A stretch of 64,000 nt of DNA from CAIWHR01 sp963781285 (GTDB taxonomy: Bacteria; Pseudomonadota; Gammaproteobacteria; Burkholderiales; Casimicrobiaceae). The position numbers were made by a program, and so were the translations under genes. Below are positions 9,033 through 18,095 of this stretch, piece after piece. Positions within the stretch are counted from its first letter, which is position 1. Every line of letters begins with the position of its first letter. Under the pieces are notes generated by a model. The model was not told the origin of the DNA. It ran no database searches and saw only the letters and a program-made list of their open reading frames with translations. The stretch spans positions 124,001 through 188,000 of the forward strand of contig CAWAFI010000005.1 in assembly GCA_963781285.1 (NCBI GenBank). The letters run 5' to 3'.

Positions 9033-9057
9033 GGCCGGACCGCGAGGGTCGGCCTTT
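9033..9057 (+). terminator. Probable intrinsic terminator after hppA
   Basis: An imperfect GC-rich hairpin (GGCCG-G-ACC ... GGTCGGCC, one bulged G) ends in TTT, 25 bases after the hppA stop and before the separately promoted gamma-glutamyltransferase gene. Confidence 0.55.
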
Positions 9058-9115
9058 CCATTCGTGCGCCGGCCGACCGTCGGCACGTACAATGGTGGCC
9101 GCACATCCGTCCTTC

Positions 9116-10876
9116 ATGTCGGAGCCGCGTCGCCTTTGCCGCGTCATTGTCGCCCTCGTCGCGGCGCTCGTCGTCGCGACGCCCGGCGCACAGGCACAAA
9201 TCTCGGCGCCGGAGCGGGCATCCGGCTGGACCGACAAGCAGCCGGTGACAAGCCGGACGTTCATGGTGGCGGCGGCCAACCCGCTCGCCGTCGACGCGGG
9301 CTACGACGTTCTGCGGCAGGGCGGCAGCGCGGTCGATGCGGCGATCGCCGTACAGCTCGTGCTGAACCTCGTCGAACCGCAAAGCTCCGGTATCGGCGGC
9401 GGCGCCTTCATGCTGTTTCACGATGGCGCGCGCAATCGCTTGCTCGCCTACGACGGGCGCGAGACCGCGCCGGCGGCCGCGCGCCCCGATCGCTTTCTCG
9501 ATCGTGACGGCAAGCCGCTGGACTTGGTCGCCGCCGTCGTGGGGGGACGCTCGGTCGGCGTGCCGGGGACGGTGAAGCTGCTCGCCGAGGTGCATCGGCG
9601 CCACGGCCGGCTGCCGTGGGCGTCGCTGTTTGCGCCGGCGATCGCGCTGGCCGAAAAAGGTTTCGCCATCTCGCCGCGCCTCGCGCATCTGATCGCCGCC
9701 GAGCAGCATTTCGTGCAGGCGCGCGCCCGTGCCTATTTCCTGCTGCCGGACGGCAGTCCGCGTGCCGCCGGGACGATCTTGACGAACCCTGCGTTCGCGG
9801 TGACCTTGCGCCGGATCGCCGCCCGCGGCGCTAACGCGTTCTACGGCGGCGACATCGCACGCGATGTCGTCGACACCGCGAATTCGTTTGCGCCGAATCC
9901 AGGCGATCTGACGCTCGCCGACCTCGCGCATTACCGGATCAAGGTGCGCACACCGGTGTGCGGCGACTATCGCACCTACACCGTCTGCGGAATGCCGCTG
10001 CCGTCGTCGGGCGGACTTACGGTCCTGCAGATGCTGGGGCTGCTCGAACCCTACGATGTCACGGCGATGGGGCCGGCATCGTTATGGAGCGTCCATTTCG
10101 TGAGCGAGGCGGGCCGGCTCGCGTATGCGGACCGCGACGCGTACATGGCCGACCCCGACTACTACACGCCGCCGGCGGGCCTCGTCGATCGCGATTATCT
10201 GCGCGCGCGGTCGCGGCTGATCCGCGCGAACGGCAGCATCGGACGTGCACAACCGGGAACGCCGCCGCCGCCGGCGCCGGCGAACAAGGTTGCATTCGGC
10301 AACCATTCGGCACTCGAGTTGACGTCGACAACCCATATCTCGATTGTCGACCGGTACGGCAACGCGGTTGCGATGAGTTCGACGATCGAGGATGCGTTCG
10401 GCAGCCGGCTCCTGACTGCGAGCGGCTTTCTGCTCAACAACGAGCTCACCGATTTTTCGTTCGCTCCGGTCGACCGGGGCCGTCCCGTGGCCAACCGCAT
10501 CGAGCCGGGCAAGCGGCCGCGCTCGACGATGGCACCGACGATCGTCTACGACCGCAGCGGGCGCGTGTACATGATCGCCGGTTCGCCCGGCGGCAGCGCG
10601 ATCGTCAACTACGTCGTCAAGACCTTGCTCGGCGTGCTCGACTGGGGCCTCGATCCGCAGGCGGCGATCGCCCTGCCCAACTTCGGCAGCCGCAACGGCC
10701 CGACCGAACTGGAGGCGGGCACCGCCGCCGCGACGCTGGCACCGCGGCTGCAGGCGCTCGGACACGAGACGCGCGTGATCGATCAGACGAGCGGCCTTGC
10801 CGCGATCGTCCGCGCGAAGAACGGCTGGATCGGGGGCGCCGATCCGCGACGCGAAGGAACGGTGCGTGGCGATTGA
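9116..10876 (+). CDS. ggt: Gamma-glutamyltransferase precursor
   Basis: 586 residues from the ATG at 9116; an ATG at 9092 would add eight. A signal peptide (hydrophobic 'VIVALVAALVVATPGAQAQ') sends it to the periplasm. The autoprocessing site lies before the threonine pair 'TTHISIVD' at 405-407, whose first Thr becomes the nucleophile of the small subunit. Upstream 'QSSGIGGGAFML' and downstream 'GSPGGSAIVNYVVK' are family motifs. It cleaves gamma-glutamyl bonds of glutathione. Length is normal (about 580). It stands alone between hppA and ndh. Confidence 0.95.
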   Translation: MSEPRRLCRVIVALVAALVVATPGAQAQISAPERASGWTDKQPVTSRTFMVAAANPLAVDAGYDVLRQGGSAVDAAIAVQLVLNLVEPQSSGIGGGAFMLFHDGARNRLLAYDGRETAPAAARPDRFLDRDGKPLDLVAAVVGGRSVGVPGTVKLLAEVHRRHGRLPWASLFAPAIALAEKGFAISPRLAHLIAAEQHFVQARARAYFLLPDGSPRAAGTILTNPAFAVTLRRIAARGANAFYGGDIARDVVDTANSFAPNPGDLTLADLAHYRIKVRTPVCGDYRTYTVCGMPLPSSGGLTVLQMLGLLEPYDVTAMGPASLWSVHFVSEAGRLAYADRDAYMADPDYYTPPAGLVDRDYLRARSRLIRANGSIGRAQPGTPPPPAPANKVAFGNHSALELTSTTHISIVDRYGNAVAMSSTIEDAFGSRLLTASGFLLNNELTDFSFAPVDRGRPVANRIEPGKRPRSTMAPTIVYDRSGRVYMIAGSPGGSAIVNYVVKTLLGVLDWGLDPQAAIALPNFGSRNGPTELEAGTAAATLAPRLQALGHETRVIDQTSGLAAIVRAKNGWIGGADPRREGTVRGD

Positions 10877-11096
10877 GCGCAGGCCGGATCTTCGGCCGTA
10901 ACGCGCGACCGGGCGATCAGGTAAGCTTGGTGGACGATGCGGACAATGCGTGACAAGTCCATTGCCGGGGAATTTCGCGAGCCAGCCGTCTTGCGCTGTA
11001 CGATGACGCGCTGACGGCAAACGTCGCCGTGTGCAAGCGCGTCAACGCCGCGCTCGAAGCATTGACGTCGCCGGACAGTCCGGACCGAGAGCCGAC

Positions 11097-12458
11097 GTGA
11101 CCACCCCGCGCGCCGAACCCCCTAACGCGATCGTGCCCGCGACGCCGCACCGCATCGTCATCGTCGGCGGCGGCGCCGGCGGGTTGCCTCTGGCGACGAA
11201 GCTCGGCGACACGCTTGGACGCCGCGGGCGCGCGACGGTGACGCTGGTCGACCGCTACCACACGCATCTGTGGAAACCGCTGCTGCACGAGATCGCCGCC
11301 GGCCGGATGGACGCCGACCTGCACGACGTCGACTACTTCCTGATGGCGTACTGGCACCACTTCCGCTTCCGCGTTGGTGCGATCACGGGCCTCGACCGCG
11401 CACGGCGCGAGCTCAAGCTCTCGGCGGTCTACGACGAGGATGGCGCGGAAATATTTCCGGCCGACGTGCTGCCGTACGACACGCTCGTGCTCTGCGTGGG
11501 CAGCGTCAGCAACGATTTCGGCATCCCGGGTGTCGCCGAGCGCGCGATCTCGCTCGACACCGCGGCCGATGCCGAGCGCTTCCACCGCCGGCTGGTCGCG
11601 GCCTGCCTGCGCGCCGAGGGGCGAGCGGCGCGCGGCGAGTCGCCGACCGTCGGCATCGTCATCATCGGTGCCGGAGCGACCGGCGTCGAACTGGCGGCCG
11701 AGATCCGCCACTGCACGCGCGCATTCGCGAGCTACGGACTCGACCGCATGCAGCCAGAGCGCGACGTCGTGCTCACGCTGATCGAGGCGGCGCCGCGCAT
11801 CCTGCCGCCGCTGCCGGAGAAGATCGCGCTTGCGGCCACGGAATTGCTCGCGACGCTCGGCGTCGCGGTGCATACCGGCGAGCGCGTCGTCGCCATTGCC
11901 GACGACGGCGTGCACACCGATGCCGGCGCGGTGCTGCCGGCCGACCTCGTCGTCTGGGCCGCGGGTATCCAGGCCCCACCGGTGTTAGCCACCCTCGACG
12001 GCCTCGAGACCAACCGTGCGCATCAGCTCGTCGTCGACACGACGCTGCGGACACCGCGCGATCCCGACATCTTCGCGTTCGGCGACTGCGCCGCCTGCCC
12101 GTGGCTTGGCGCCGGGCACGAAGGGACGATCCTGCCACCGCGCGCGCAGGTAGCGCGCCAGCAAGCCACATTCCTCGTGCAGTGCATCAAGGCACGGCTC
12201 GCCGGGAAGCCCCTGCCCGTGTTTCGCTTCACGGATTTCGGCTCGCTCGTCTCGCTGGGCGAGCTCTCCGCGATCGGCAATCTGATGGGCCGGCTGGTTG
12301 GCGGCAATCTGTTGATCCAGGGACTGATCGCGCGCTGGATGTACGCGTCGCTCTACAAGATGCATCAGGTGTCGATTCACGGGTACCTCCGCGTCGCGAT
12401 CGACACGGTGAGCCGCGTCGTGCGGCACCGGCTCGAACCCCGTGTCAAGCTGCACTGA
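11097..12458 (+). CDS. ndh: Type II NADH dehydrogenase (NDH-2)
   Basis: 453 residues from the GTG at 11097. FAD-binding 'IVIVGGGAGGLPLATKLG' is at the N-terminus; the NADH-binding Rossmann motif 'IVIIGAGATGVELAAEI' is near residue 185; the second FAD contact 'IFAFGDCAA' is near residue 320. A C-terminal amphipathic stretch ('LLIQGLIARWMYASLYKMH') fits membrane attachment. It passes electrons from NADH to quinone without proton pumping. The 220 bases before it hold no convincing gene. Confidence 0.93.
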   Translation: MTTPRAEPPNAIVPATPHRIVIVGGGAGGLPLATKLGDTLGRRGRATVTLVDRYHTHLWKPLLHEIAAGRMDADLHDVDYFLMAYWHHFRFRVGAITGLDRARRELKLSAVYDEDGAEIFPADVLPYDTLVLCVGSVSNDFGIPGVAERAISLDTAADAERFHRRLVAACLRAEGRAARGESPTVGIVIIGAGATGVELAAEIRHCTRAFASYGLDRMQPERDVVLTLIEAAPRILPPLPEKIALAATELLATLGVAVHTGERVVAIADDGVHTDAGAVLPADLVVWAAGIQAPPVLATLDGLETNRAHQLVVDTTLRTPRDPDIFAFGDCAACPWLGAGHEGTILPPRAQVARQQATFLVQCIKARLAGKPLPVFRFTDFGSLVSLGELSAIGNLMGRLVGGNLLIQGLIARWMYASLYKMHQVSIHGYLRVAIDTVSRVVRHRLEPRVKLH

Positions 12459-12480
12459 CGCGTGAAGCAATGCCCACGCG

Positions 12481-13491
12481 ATGAGGGTCGCATCGGCAGC
12501 GAACGTTTCACTTCGGCAGGCGCTGCGTCCCGACACCCTTGCCGCGTTTGCCAATCGGGTCGCGAAAAACGCCCGTCATTGGGGACGGTGGGCGCGCCGC
12601 CGCGGCTACGGCGCGTACCGCGTCTACGATCGCGATCTGCCGGAATTCCCGCTGGCGATCGACTGCTACGTCGCGGAAGACGCAGCAATCGGGCTGCGCG
12701 TGCACCTGCAGGAGATCGACACCGGCTGGGACCAGAGCGACGCGGACCATGGCGCGTGGCTCGCTGCGGTGCGCGCCGCTTCGGCCGCGGCATTGGCGTT
12801 GCCACCCGGGGCGGTCGTCGTCAAGCGGCGCAAGAAACGTCTTCGGCGTGAACAGCATGTGCCGACCGGCGCGCGCGGAATGGAGTTTGTCGTCGGCGAA
12901 TCGGGCTTGCGGTTCTGGGTCAATCTGGAGGCCTATCTCGACACGGGGCTCTTCCTCGACCATCGGATGCTGCGCTCCCTCGTACGCGAGCGCGCGGCCG
13001 GACGGCGGATGCTGAACCTGTTTGCGTACACCGGCAGCTTCACGGTCTATGCGGCGGCGGGTGGTGCGGTCGCCTCCGACAGTGTCGACCTGTCGCACAC
13101 CTATCTCGACTGGGCAGCGCGCAATTTCGCGCTCAACGGCCTCGACCCGCAACAGCACCGGCTGATCCGCGCCGACGTGCTCGAGTGGCTCGACCTGGCC
13201 CGCCGCGACGGCCGCCGCTACGACGTCGTCGTGCTCGACGCGCCGGCGTTCTCGAACTCGAAGGCGATGGCGCGAACGCTCGACGTCCAGCGGGACCAGG
13301 CGAGCCTCATCGCGGCGGCGCGCGCGCTGCTCGCGCCGGGCGGCGAACTCTGGTTCTCGACCAACCTGCGCACGTTCAAACTCGATCCGGCGCTTGCCGC
13401 CGATCCCGCGTGCGCCGACGTCACCGCGCACACATTGCCGGAGGATTTCCGCGACCGGCGCGTGCACCGCACGTACCGGATCGCGGACTGA
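12481..13491 (+). CDS. rlmK: Stand-alone RlmK-type 23S rRNA methyltransferase
   Basis: 336 residues, equal to the C-terminal half of the E. coli fusion RlmL/RlmK, which makes m7G2069 in 23S rRNA. It has 'NRVAKNARHWGRWARR', the 'KRLRREQH' region, the SAM-binding 'LNLFAYTGSFTVYAAAGG' and the late motif 'DAPAFSNSKAM'. The last is DPPTFSNSK in most homologues, so the D-P-P catalytic-loop sequence is altered to D-A-P. The RlmL half and THUMP domain are absent here; a split arrangement is known in several lineages. Confidence 0.85.
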   Translation: MRVASAANVSLRQALRPDTLAAFANRVAKNARHWGRWARRRGYGAYRVYDRDLPEFPLAIDCYVAEDAAIGLRVHLQEIDTGWDQSDADHGAWLAAVRAASAAALALPPGAVVVKRRKKRLRREQHVPTGARGMEFVVGESGLRFWVNLEAYLDTGLFLDHRMLRSLVRERAAGRRMLNLFAYTGSFTVYAAAGGAVASDSVDLSHTYLDWAARNFALNGLDPQQHRLIRADVLEWLDLARRDGRRYDVVVLDAPAFSNSKAMARTLDVQRDQASLIAAARALLAPGGELWFSTNLRTFKLDPALAADPACADVTAHTLPEDFRDRRVHRTYRIAD

Positions 13492-13507
13492 GACCGGCGC
13501 GTTGCGG

Positions 13508-15685
13508 TCAGGGTTGGAAGGCCTTGACCCCCGCCTGCCAGAACAGGAAGGCGAAGATGTCGGCACGCTCCTCGTATTGCGACTTCTTCGTCGATCCGAA
13601 GCCATGGCCCGCGCTGTAGTCGAGGCGCAGCAGGATCGGCTTGCCGCTGGTCGACGCCGCCTGCATGCGGGCCGCTAGCTTGGCCGCCTCCCACGCATCG
13701 ACCCGTGGGTCGTTTACGCCGGTGGAGATCAGGACAGCCGGATATTTCACTCCATCCTTGACCGCGTGGTACGGACTCATCGCCAAGAGCGCATTGAACC
13801 CCTCTTCCGTCTGGACGCTGCCGAACTCGGGAATATTGGGTACGCCGTTGGCCGTGGACTCGAAGCGCAGCGCGTCGGACACCGGCACCAGGTCCACTGC
13901 CGCGCCGAACAATTCCGGCCGTTCGGTGATCGAGCGGCCCACGAAGATGCCGCCGGCACTGCCGCCCATGATCGACATCTTGGCCGGCGATGTGTACCGG
14001 TTCGCGACGAGCCACTCCGCGCACGCGATGGCATCGCGCCACGTGTTCGGCTTGGTCGCCTTGTAGCCGGCCTTGTACCAGTCCTGGCCGTATTCGCCGC
14101 CGCCGCGCACGTGCGCAACCGCCAGCACGCCGCCGCGTTCGAACCATGGCAGCCAAGTGGGGCGGTAGAAGGGCGTCTGCGAGATCCCGTAGGCGCCATA
14201 GCCGTAGAGAATCGTCGGATTCGTGCCGTCGAGCTTCAGTCCCTTCTTGTGCACGATGGAGAGCGGAATCAGCGTGCCGTCAGGCGCCTTGGCCTTGACC
14301 TCGGTCGCGACGAGATTCGACGGGTTGTCGTACTTTCCCTGCGGCTGCAGCTTCGTGTCGGTGACCTTGGACGTCCGCGGATCGTAGAAATAGAAGCCGC
14401 CAAACCGGGTCCATGCGCTCGCTTCGTAGATCACTCCGGGAACGCGGACGTCGGCTGCGAGCGCGCTGATGTCGGCGTCGAACGGCAGGGTCACGGCGAG
14501 CGGACCCGCCCCCGCCGCAAACGGCACGCGCAGCAAGTCGCTGGTCGAGCCGTTCATCCGGCGTACGTAGAGCGCATCCTTCGCCGCGGCGAGACCGGTG
14601 ATGACCGACTCGCTCGGCGGAACGACCACGACCGCCTGCGCGAGGTCGGGTTGCTTCAGGTCGAGCTTCAGCACCTTGAAGCGCGACGCGCCCTTGTGCG
14701 AGAGGAGGTAAAGGTCGTCGCCGATCAGCGTCAGGTCGGTCACGTCGTCGTTCGGATCGACGACCTTCTTCCAGTCGGGCTTGCCGGCGGCGAGCGAATC
14801 GAGGGTCGCGACGTAAATCGTCTGCTCGCGCTGGGTGCCGTTCAAGACCACGCCGAGCGCGTGGCGGGACCCGGGGACAGTGCCGGCGAACGGAATTGCG
14901 GCGGGGTCGACAGTGACGCCCGGCGCGACTCCCGGGCCGAGGATCGCGACGTCCTTTTCGGGATCGCTGCCCAGCGTATGGAGGTAGACCCGGCTGTTGA
15001 CGTACTTCTCGGTCGCCGGCGCGTCGGGTGCCAGCTTCTGCAGCCGGTTGTAGAGCAGCCGATTGTCGCTGGTCCAACCGCTCGGGCCGAAGTTGGCGCG
15101 GTCGATCACGTCGCCGGTCTCCTTCCCCGTCGCGACCTCCTTCACGTGCAACACGGATTGTTCCGACCCGCCGAGCGACAGGCCGTAGGCAATGTACTTG
15201 TTGTCGAACGAGGGCGAGAACCAGTCGATCGCGTAATGCTGGCCGTCGGCGCCCTTCATCGCTTCCGGATCGACCAACAACTGCTCGTTCCCGTCGATCC
15301 CCTTGCGCACGTAGAGCTTCGGGATGTTCTCGTTTGCGCGACGCTTGTAGTAATACAGGTGGTCACCGTTGACTTGGGTGCCCGTCGTCCGCGCCGCCGC
15401 CGCATCACCGTATTTCTGCACCTCGGAGAGCAACTTCGCGCGCTGCGGAATGCGGTCGAGCACACCGCGCGTGTAATCGGCCTGCGCCTTCATCCACGCG
15501 GCGACCTCCGGATCCTTCATGCTTTCCATGTACCGATAAGGATCGGCGATGGCGACACCGAAGTAGGTGTCCGTTACGTTGCGCACGGGCGCCACCGGCG
15601 GTGCCGGTTGTGCCCATACCGCTGCCATCGAAAAGGCGAGCAGAACGCCGGCAGGCCGGAGCAGGGAGACGGGGCGGAAGGACAT
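13508..15685 (-). CDS. Secreted prolyl oligopeptidase family (S9A) serine peptidase
   Basis: 725 residues. A signal peptide ('LLRPAGVLLAFSMAAVWAQ') indicates export. Then comes an N-terminal beta-propeller and a C-terminal alpha/beta-hydrolase domain. The nucleophile Ser is in 'IMGGSAGGIFVG', the Asp in 'GVNDPRVD' and the His in 'AGHGFGS', so the catalytic triad is complete. Family members cleave short proline-containing peptides. It is convergent with rlmK and divergent from marC; the 108-base gap to marC must hold both promoters. Confidence 0.93.
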   Translation of the reverse strand: MSFRPVSLLRPAGVLLAFSMAAVWAQPAPPVAPVRNVTDTYFGVAIADPYRYMESMKDPEVAAWMKAQADYTRGVLDRIPQRAKLLSEVQKYGDAAAARTTGTQVNGDHLYYYKRRANENIPKLYVRKGIDGNEQLLVDPEAMKGADGQHYAIDWFSPSFDNKYIAYGLSLGGSEQSVLHVKEVATGKETGDVIDRANFGPSGWTSDNRLLYNRLQKLAPDAPATEKYVNSRVYLHTLGSDPEKDVAILGPGVAPGVTVDPAAIPFAGTVPGSRHALGVVLNGTQREQTIYVATLDSLAAGKPDWKKVVDPNDDVTDLTLIGDDLYLLSHKGASRFKVLKLDLKQPDLAQAVVVVPPSESVITGLAAAKDALYVRRMNGSTSDLLRVPFAAGAGPLAVTLPFDADISALAADVRVPGVIYEASAWTRFGGFYFYDPRTSKVTDTKLQPQGKYDNPSNLVATEVKAKAPDGTLIPLSIVHKKGLKLDGTNPTILYGYGAYGISQTPFYRPTWLPWFERGGVLAVAHVRGGGEYGQDWYKAGYKATKPNTWRDAIACAEWLVANRYTSPAKMSIMGGSAGGIFVGRSITERPELFGAAVDLVPVSDALRFESTANGVPNIPEFGSVQTEEGFNALLAMSPYHAVKDGVKYPAVLISTGVNDPRVDAWEAAKLAARMQAASTSGKPILLRLDYSAGHGFGSTKKSQYEERADIFAFLFWQAGVKAFQP

Positions 15686-15793
15686 GGGAGGATCCTCGAG
15701 GTTTCAAAACGCGAAATTATGCCATCGCGCGCCGAGCGAGCGGAGACCGGGAGATATACTGCACATCGGGCCGACGGGACGCTGCCCGCGCCG

Positions 15794-16396
15794 ATGAACG
15801 CCGAACTCTTTTCCGCGACGATTCTGCTGGTGCTGGTCATCGACCCGTTCGGCAACGTGCCGCTCGTCGTGTCGGCGTTGAAGAACGTCGCGCCGCAACG
15901 GCGCCTCAGGATCGTGCTGCGCGAATGCGCGGCGGCCTACGTGATCCTCGTCGCGTTCATGATGGGCGGGCGCACGTTTCTGCAATGGCTGCACCTCTCC
16001 GAAGAGTCGTTGACGATCGCCGGCGGCATCATCCTGTTCCTGATCGCGATCCGGATGGTGTTCCCGCGGCCGGAGGGGATCTTCGGCGATCCGCCGGGCG
16101 CAGAACCGTTCCTCGTGCCGCTCGCCATTCCGTCGATCGCGGGACCGTCCGCGCTCGCCACCGTGATGCTGATGGCTTCGCGCGATCCCGCAAAGATCGG
16201 GAGCTGGGTCGTCGCGCTGACGGTGGCGATGGCCGCGACGACCTTGGTGCTGGCCCTCGCCGACCGCCTTCAACGCTGGCTCGGCGAGCGGGCGGTGCTC
16301 GCATTCGAGCGGCTGATGGGCCTCGTTCTGACGGCGCTCGCCGTCGAGATGCTGTTGACCGGTGTGCGGACGTTCGCGGGCGAGCTTGCCAAATGA
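15794..16396 (+). CDS. MarC-family integral membrane protein
   Basis: 200 residues from the ATG at 15794, six predicted membrane segments. It carries the family marks 'IDPFGNVPLV' at the N-terminus and 'PLAIPSIAGPSALATVML' in the middle. MarC/UPF0056 proteins are inner-membrane proteins whose link to antibiotic resistance was not upheld; the function is unknown. It is convergent with yceI across a bidirectional-looking hairpin. Longer in-frame extensions upstream are antisense to the peptidase gene and are not believed. Confidence 0.9.
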   Translation: MNAELFSATILLVLVIDPFGNVPLVVSALKNVAPQRRLRIVLRECAAAYVILVAFMMGGRTFLQWLHLSEESLTIAGGIILFLIAIRMVFPRPEGIFGDPPGAEPFLVPLAIPSIAGPSALATVMLMASRDPAKIGSWVVALTVAMAATTLVLALADRLQRWLGERAVLAFERLMGLVLTALAVEMLLTGVRTFAGELAK

Positions 16397-16421
16397 CGCG
16401 GCGAGTCATCCGGCCCAAGCG

Positions 16422-16442
16422 AAAACCGGGCTGCGGCCCGGT
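16422..16442 (-). terminator. Intrinsic terminator for the yceI unit
   Basis: A perfect 7-bp stem (ACCGGGC, loop TGCG, GCCCGGT) sits between two convergent genes. Read on the minus strand it is followed by TTTT, so it should end yceI transcription. It may also stop marC readthrough. Confidence 0.7.
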
Positions 16443-16468
16443 GTCCTACCTTCAAGCGTGCGGCGGAG

Positions 16469-17056
16469 TCAGTCCTTGAGTGCCTCGAACGAGATGAGCA
16501 GCGTGATCTCGTCGCCGACGTTCGGGATGCCGGTCTTCATGCCGAAGTCCGAGCGCTTGATCTTGCCGGTCGCATTGCCGCCGCAACGCTCCTTGCCGGT
16601 GCCCGAGGCGGGGTTGCACTTGAAGCGCTCGACGGTCAGTTTCAACGGCTTCGTCACGCCGAGCAGCGTCAGGTTGCCGTCGACCACCGAGGGATTGTCG
16701 CCCGAGAAAACGACGCCCGTCGATTGGTAGGTCATCTTCGGGAATTCCGCGGCGTTGAAGAAGTCGGCGGAACGAAGGTGTTCGTCGCGCGAGCGCGCGC
16801 GGCTGCCCTTGTCGCTGTCGCCCGTGTCGACCGAAGCGGTGTCGACCGTGAGCTCAACCGATCCGGTCTTCGCCGCGCGGTCGATCGTAAGTTTGCCGGC
16901 ACTCTTGTTGAACCGGCCGTAGAGGGTCGACACGCCGAGATGGTCGACCGTGAAGTTCGGAAACGTGTGGAACGGGTCCAGCGTGTAGCTTTCGGGCGCT
17001 GCCATGACGGCGAGCGGGCAGGCGGCGAACATGAGGGCGAAGAGTCGTTTCGACAC
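16469..17056 (-). CDS. YceI-family periplasmic lipid-binding protein
   Basis: 195 residues with a clear signal peptide ('LFALMFAACPLAVMAAPE'). The body is the YceI lipocalin-like domain: 'YTLDPFHTFPNFTVDHLG' near the start, 'KSAGKLTID', 'HLRSADFFNAAEFPKMTYQS' and the terminal 'DEITLLISFEALK'. Related proteins bind polyisoprenoids or amphiphiles in the periplasm. It lies 22 bases downstream of a membrane-protein gene on the same strand, probably one operon, and ends before an intrinsic terminator. Confidence 0.93.
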   Translation of the reverse strand: MSKRLFALMFAACPLAVMAAPESYTLDPFHTFPNFTVDHLGVSTLYGRFNKSAGKLTIDRAAKTGSVELTVDTASVDTGDSDKGSRARSRDEHLRSADFFNAAEFPKMTYQSTGVVFSGDNPSVVDGNLTLLGVTKPLKLTVERFKCNPASGTGKERCGGNATGKIKRSDFGMKTGIPNVGDEITLLISFEALKD

Positions 17057-17077
17057 GGAGATCTCCTGAAGGGTTGG

Positions 17078-17899
17078 TTAGCTCAACGATCCGCGCGCGG
17101 CATACCACGCAGCAAGGATGGGGAGGGCCGCGGCGATCAGCGCGTACGCGGCGAGAACGGCGGCGCGTATGATCGTCGCGGATCGCTCGGGCGCTGGCAA
17201 CAGGGCCGCGATGGGAACCGCCAGCAGCAGTGGCAGCGCGTACCACGGGAGCTCGGCCAGCAGCAGCGCGCCAGTGGCGAACAGCGCGGCAAGGAGGCCG
17301 ATCGGCAGCGTGCCGGCAAAGCCGGGTGCGAGCTTGCGCGAGAGGATGACCTGTACGAGCAGCAACGCCCCGGCGGCGGCCGCAATCGCCACACCCGAGA
17401 TGAGATAGCCAATCGACGCCGACAGCACGCCGGCGATGCCGGTGGCGAGGCCCAGCCCCAAGCCCGCGGCGCCGGCGCGCAAGCCATCGTTGCGCGTGCG
17501 CAACGTCAGGGACACGAGCGCCGCGACGAACAACGCCACGCCGCCACCCACCGCCGCCGCGCCGATCGCGTCGCGCTGCGCAAGGATCGACTGGAATACC
17601 CAGACCGAAAGCGCGGCGGCGGCGATGACAACGGCCGGTGCAATCGCGCGCAACCGTTGCGGCAACAGGTCGATCGTCAATCCGGCAAACGGTGCAACAA
17701 GGCCGAGAAGCACGGTCTTGCGCGCGACGGTCGGAGGCGAGAGCGAGAAGCCGGTGGACAACGCGACCATCGTCGCATAGCCGGCCACGATCCCGAGCCA
17801 CGCAAATCGCGTGCGGGCGAGCGCGAAGCCGACGATCAATGCGGCCAGCAGTGGCACCACGCCGCCCTGGAACGCGGGATGGTCTAGGATCTCGGTCAC
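17078..17899 (-). CDS. Multi-span membrane protein of unknown function
   Basis: About 273 residues if started at the GTG at 17899; an upstream in-frame start at 17971 would add 24 arginine- and proline-rich residues unlike the rest. Almost the whole protein is Ala/Leu/Gly/Val-rich membrane helix (about eight to nine segments) with few charges. I recognise no family motif. It precedes yceI by 22 bases, so it may act with a periplasmic lipid-binding protein; that link is only positional. Confidence 0.7.
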   Translation of the reverse strand: MTEILDHPAFQGGVVPLLAALIVGFALARTRFAWLGIVAGYATMVALSTGFSLSPPTVARKTVLLGLVAPFAGLTIDLLPQRLRAIAPAVVIAAAALSVWVFQSILAQRDAIGAAAVGGGVALFVAALVSLTLRTRNDGLRAGAAGLGLGLATGIAGVLSASIGYLISGVAIAAAAGALLLVQVILSRKLAPGFAGTLPIGLLAALFATGALLLAELPWYALPLLLAVPIAALLPAPERSATIIRAAVLAAYALIAAALPILAAWYAARGSLS

Positions 17900-18095
17900 G
17901 CAGCTATCCGCTGGCCATATTCTCGAGGAAGACGGGAATGGCCGGCGTGGAATACGGCGGCGCGGACGCAAATAGGCTCCCTGATGACACAGGATGAGTC
18001 AACAGCCTGCTCACGATGCCTATTCCTTCGTCTCTATCCGGATGCCCAGGAATCGGGGGCGTATCTTAGCGCAATGCGCCGATTCATCGGGCGCG

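Noticed and set aside
6792..9104. A 770-residue minus-strand reading frame.
   Set aside because: His/Arg/Asp-rich, antisense to hppA; typical high-GC shadow.
8318..9931. Minus-strand frame of 537 residues over hppA and ggt.
   Set aside because: Antisense to two well-supported genes; no family motif.
15686..15793. A long upstream extension of marC through the peptidase gene.
   Set aside because: The extension is antisense to the S9A peptidase and lacks membrane features; the ATG at 15,794 matches the family start.
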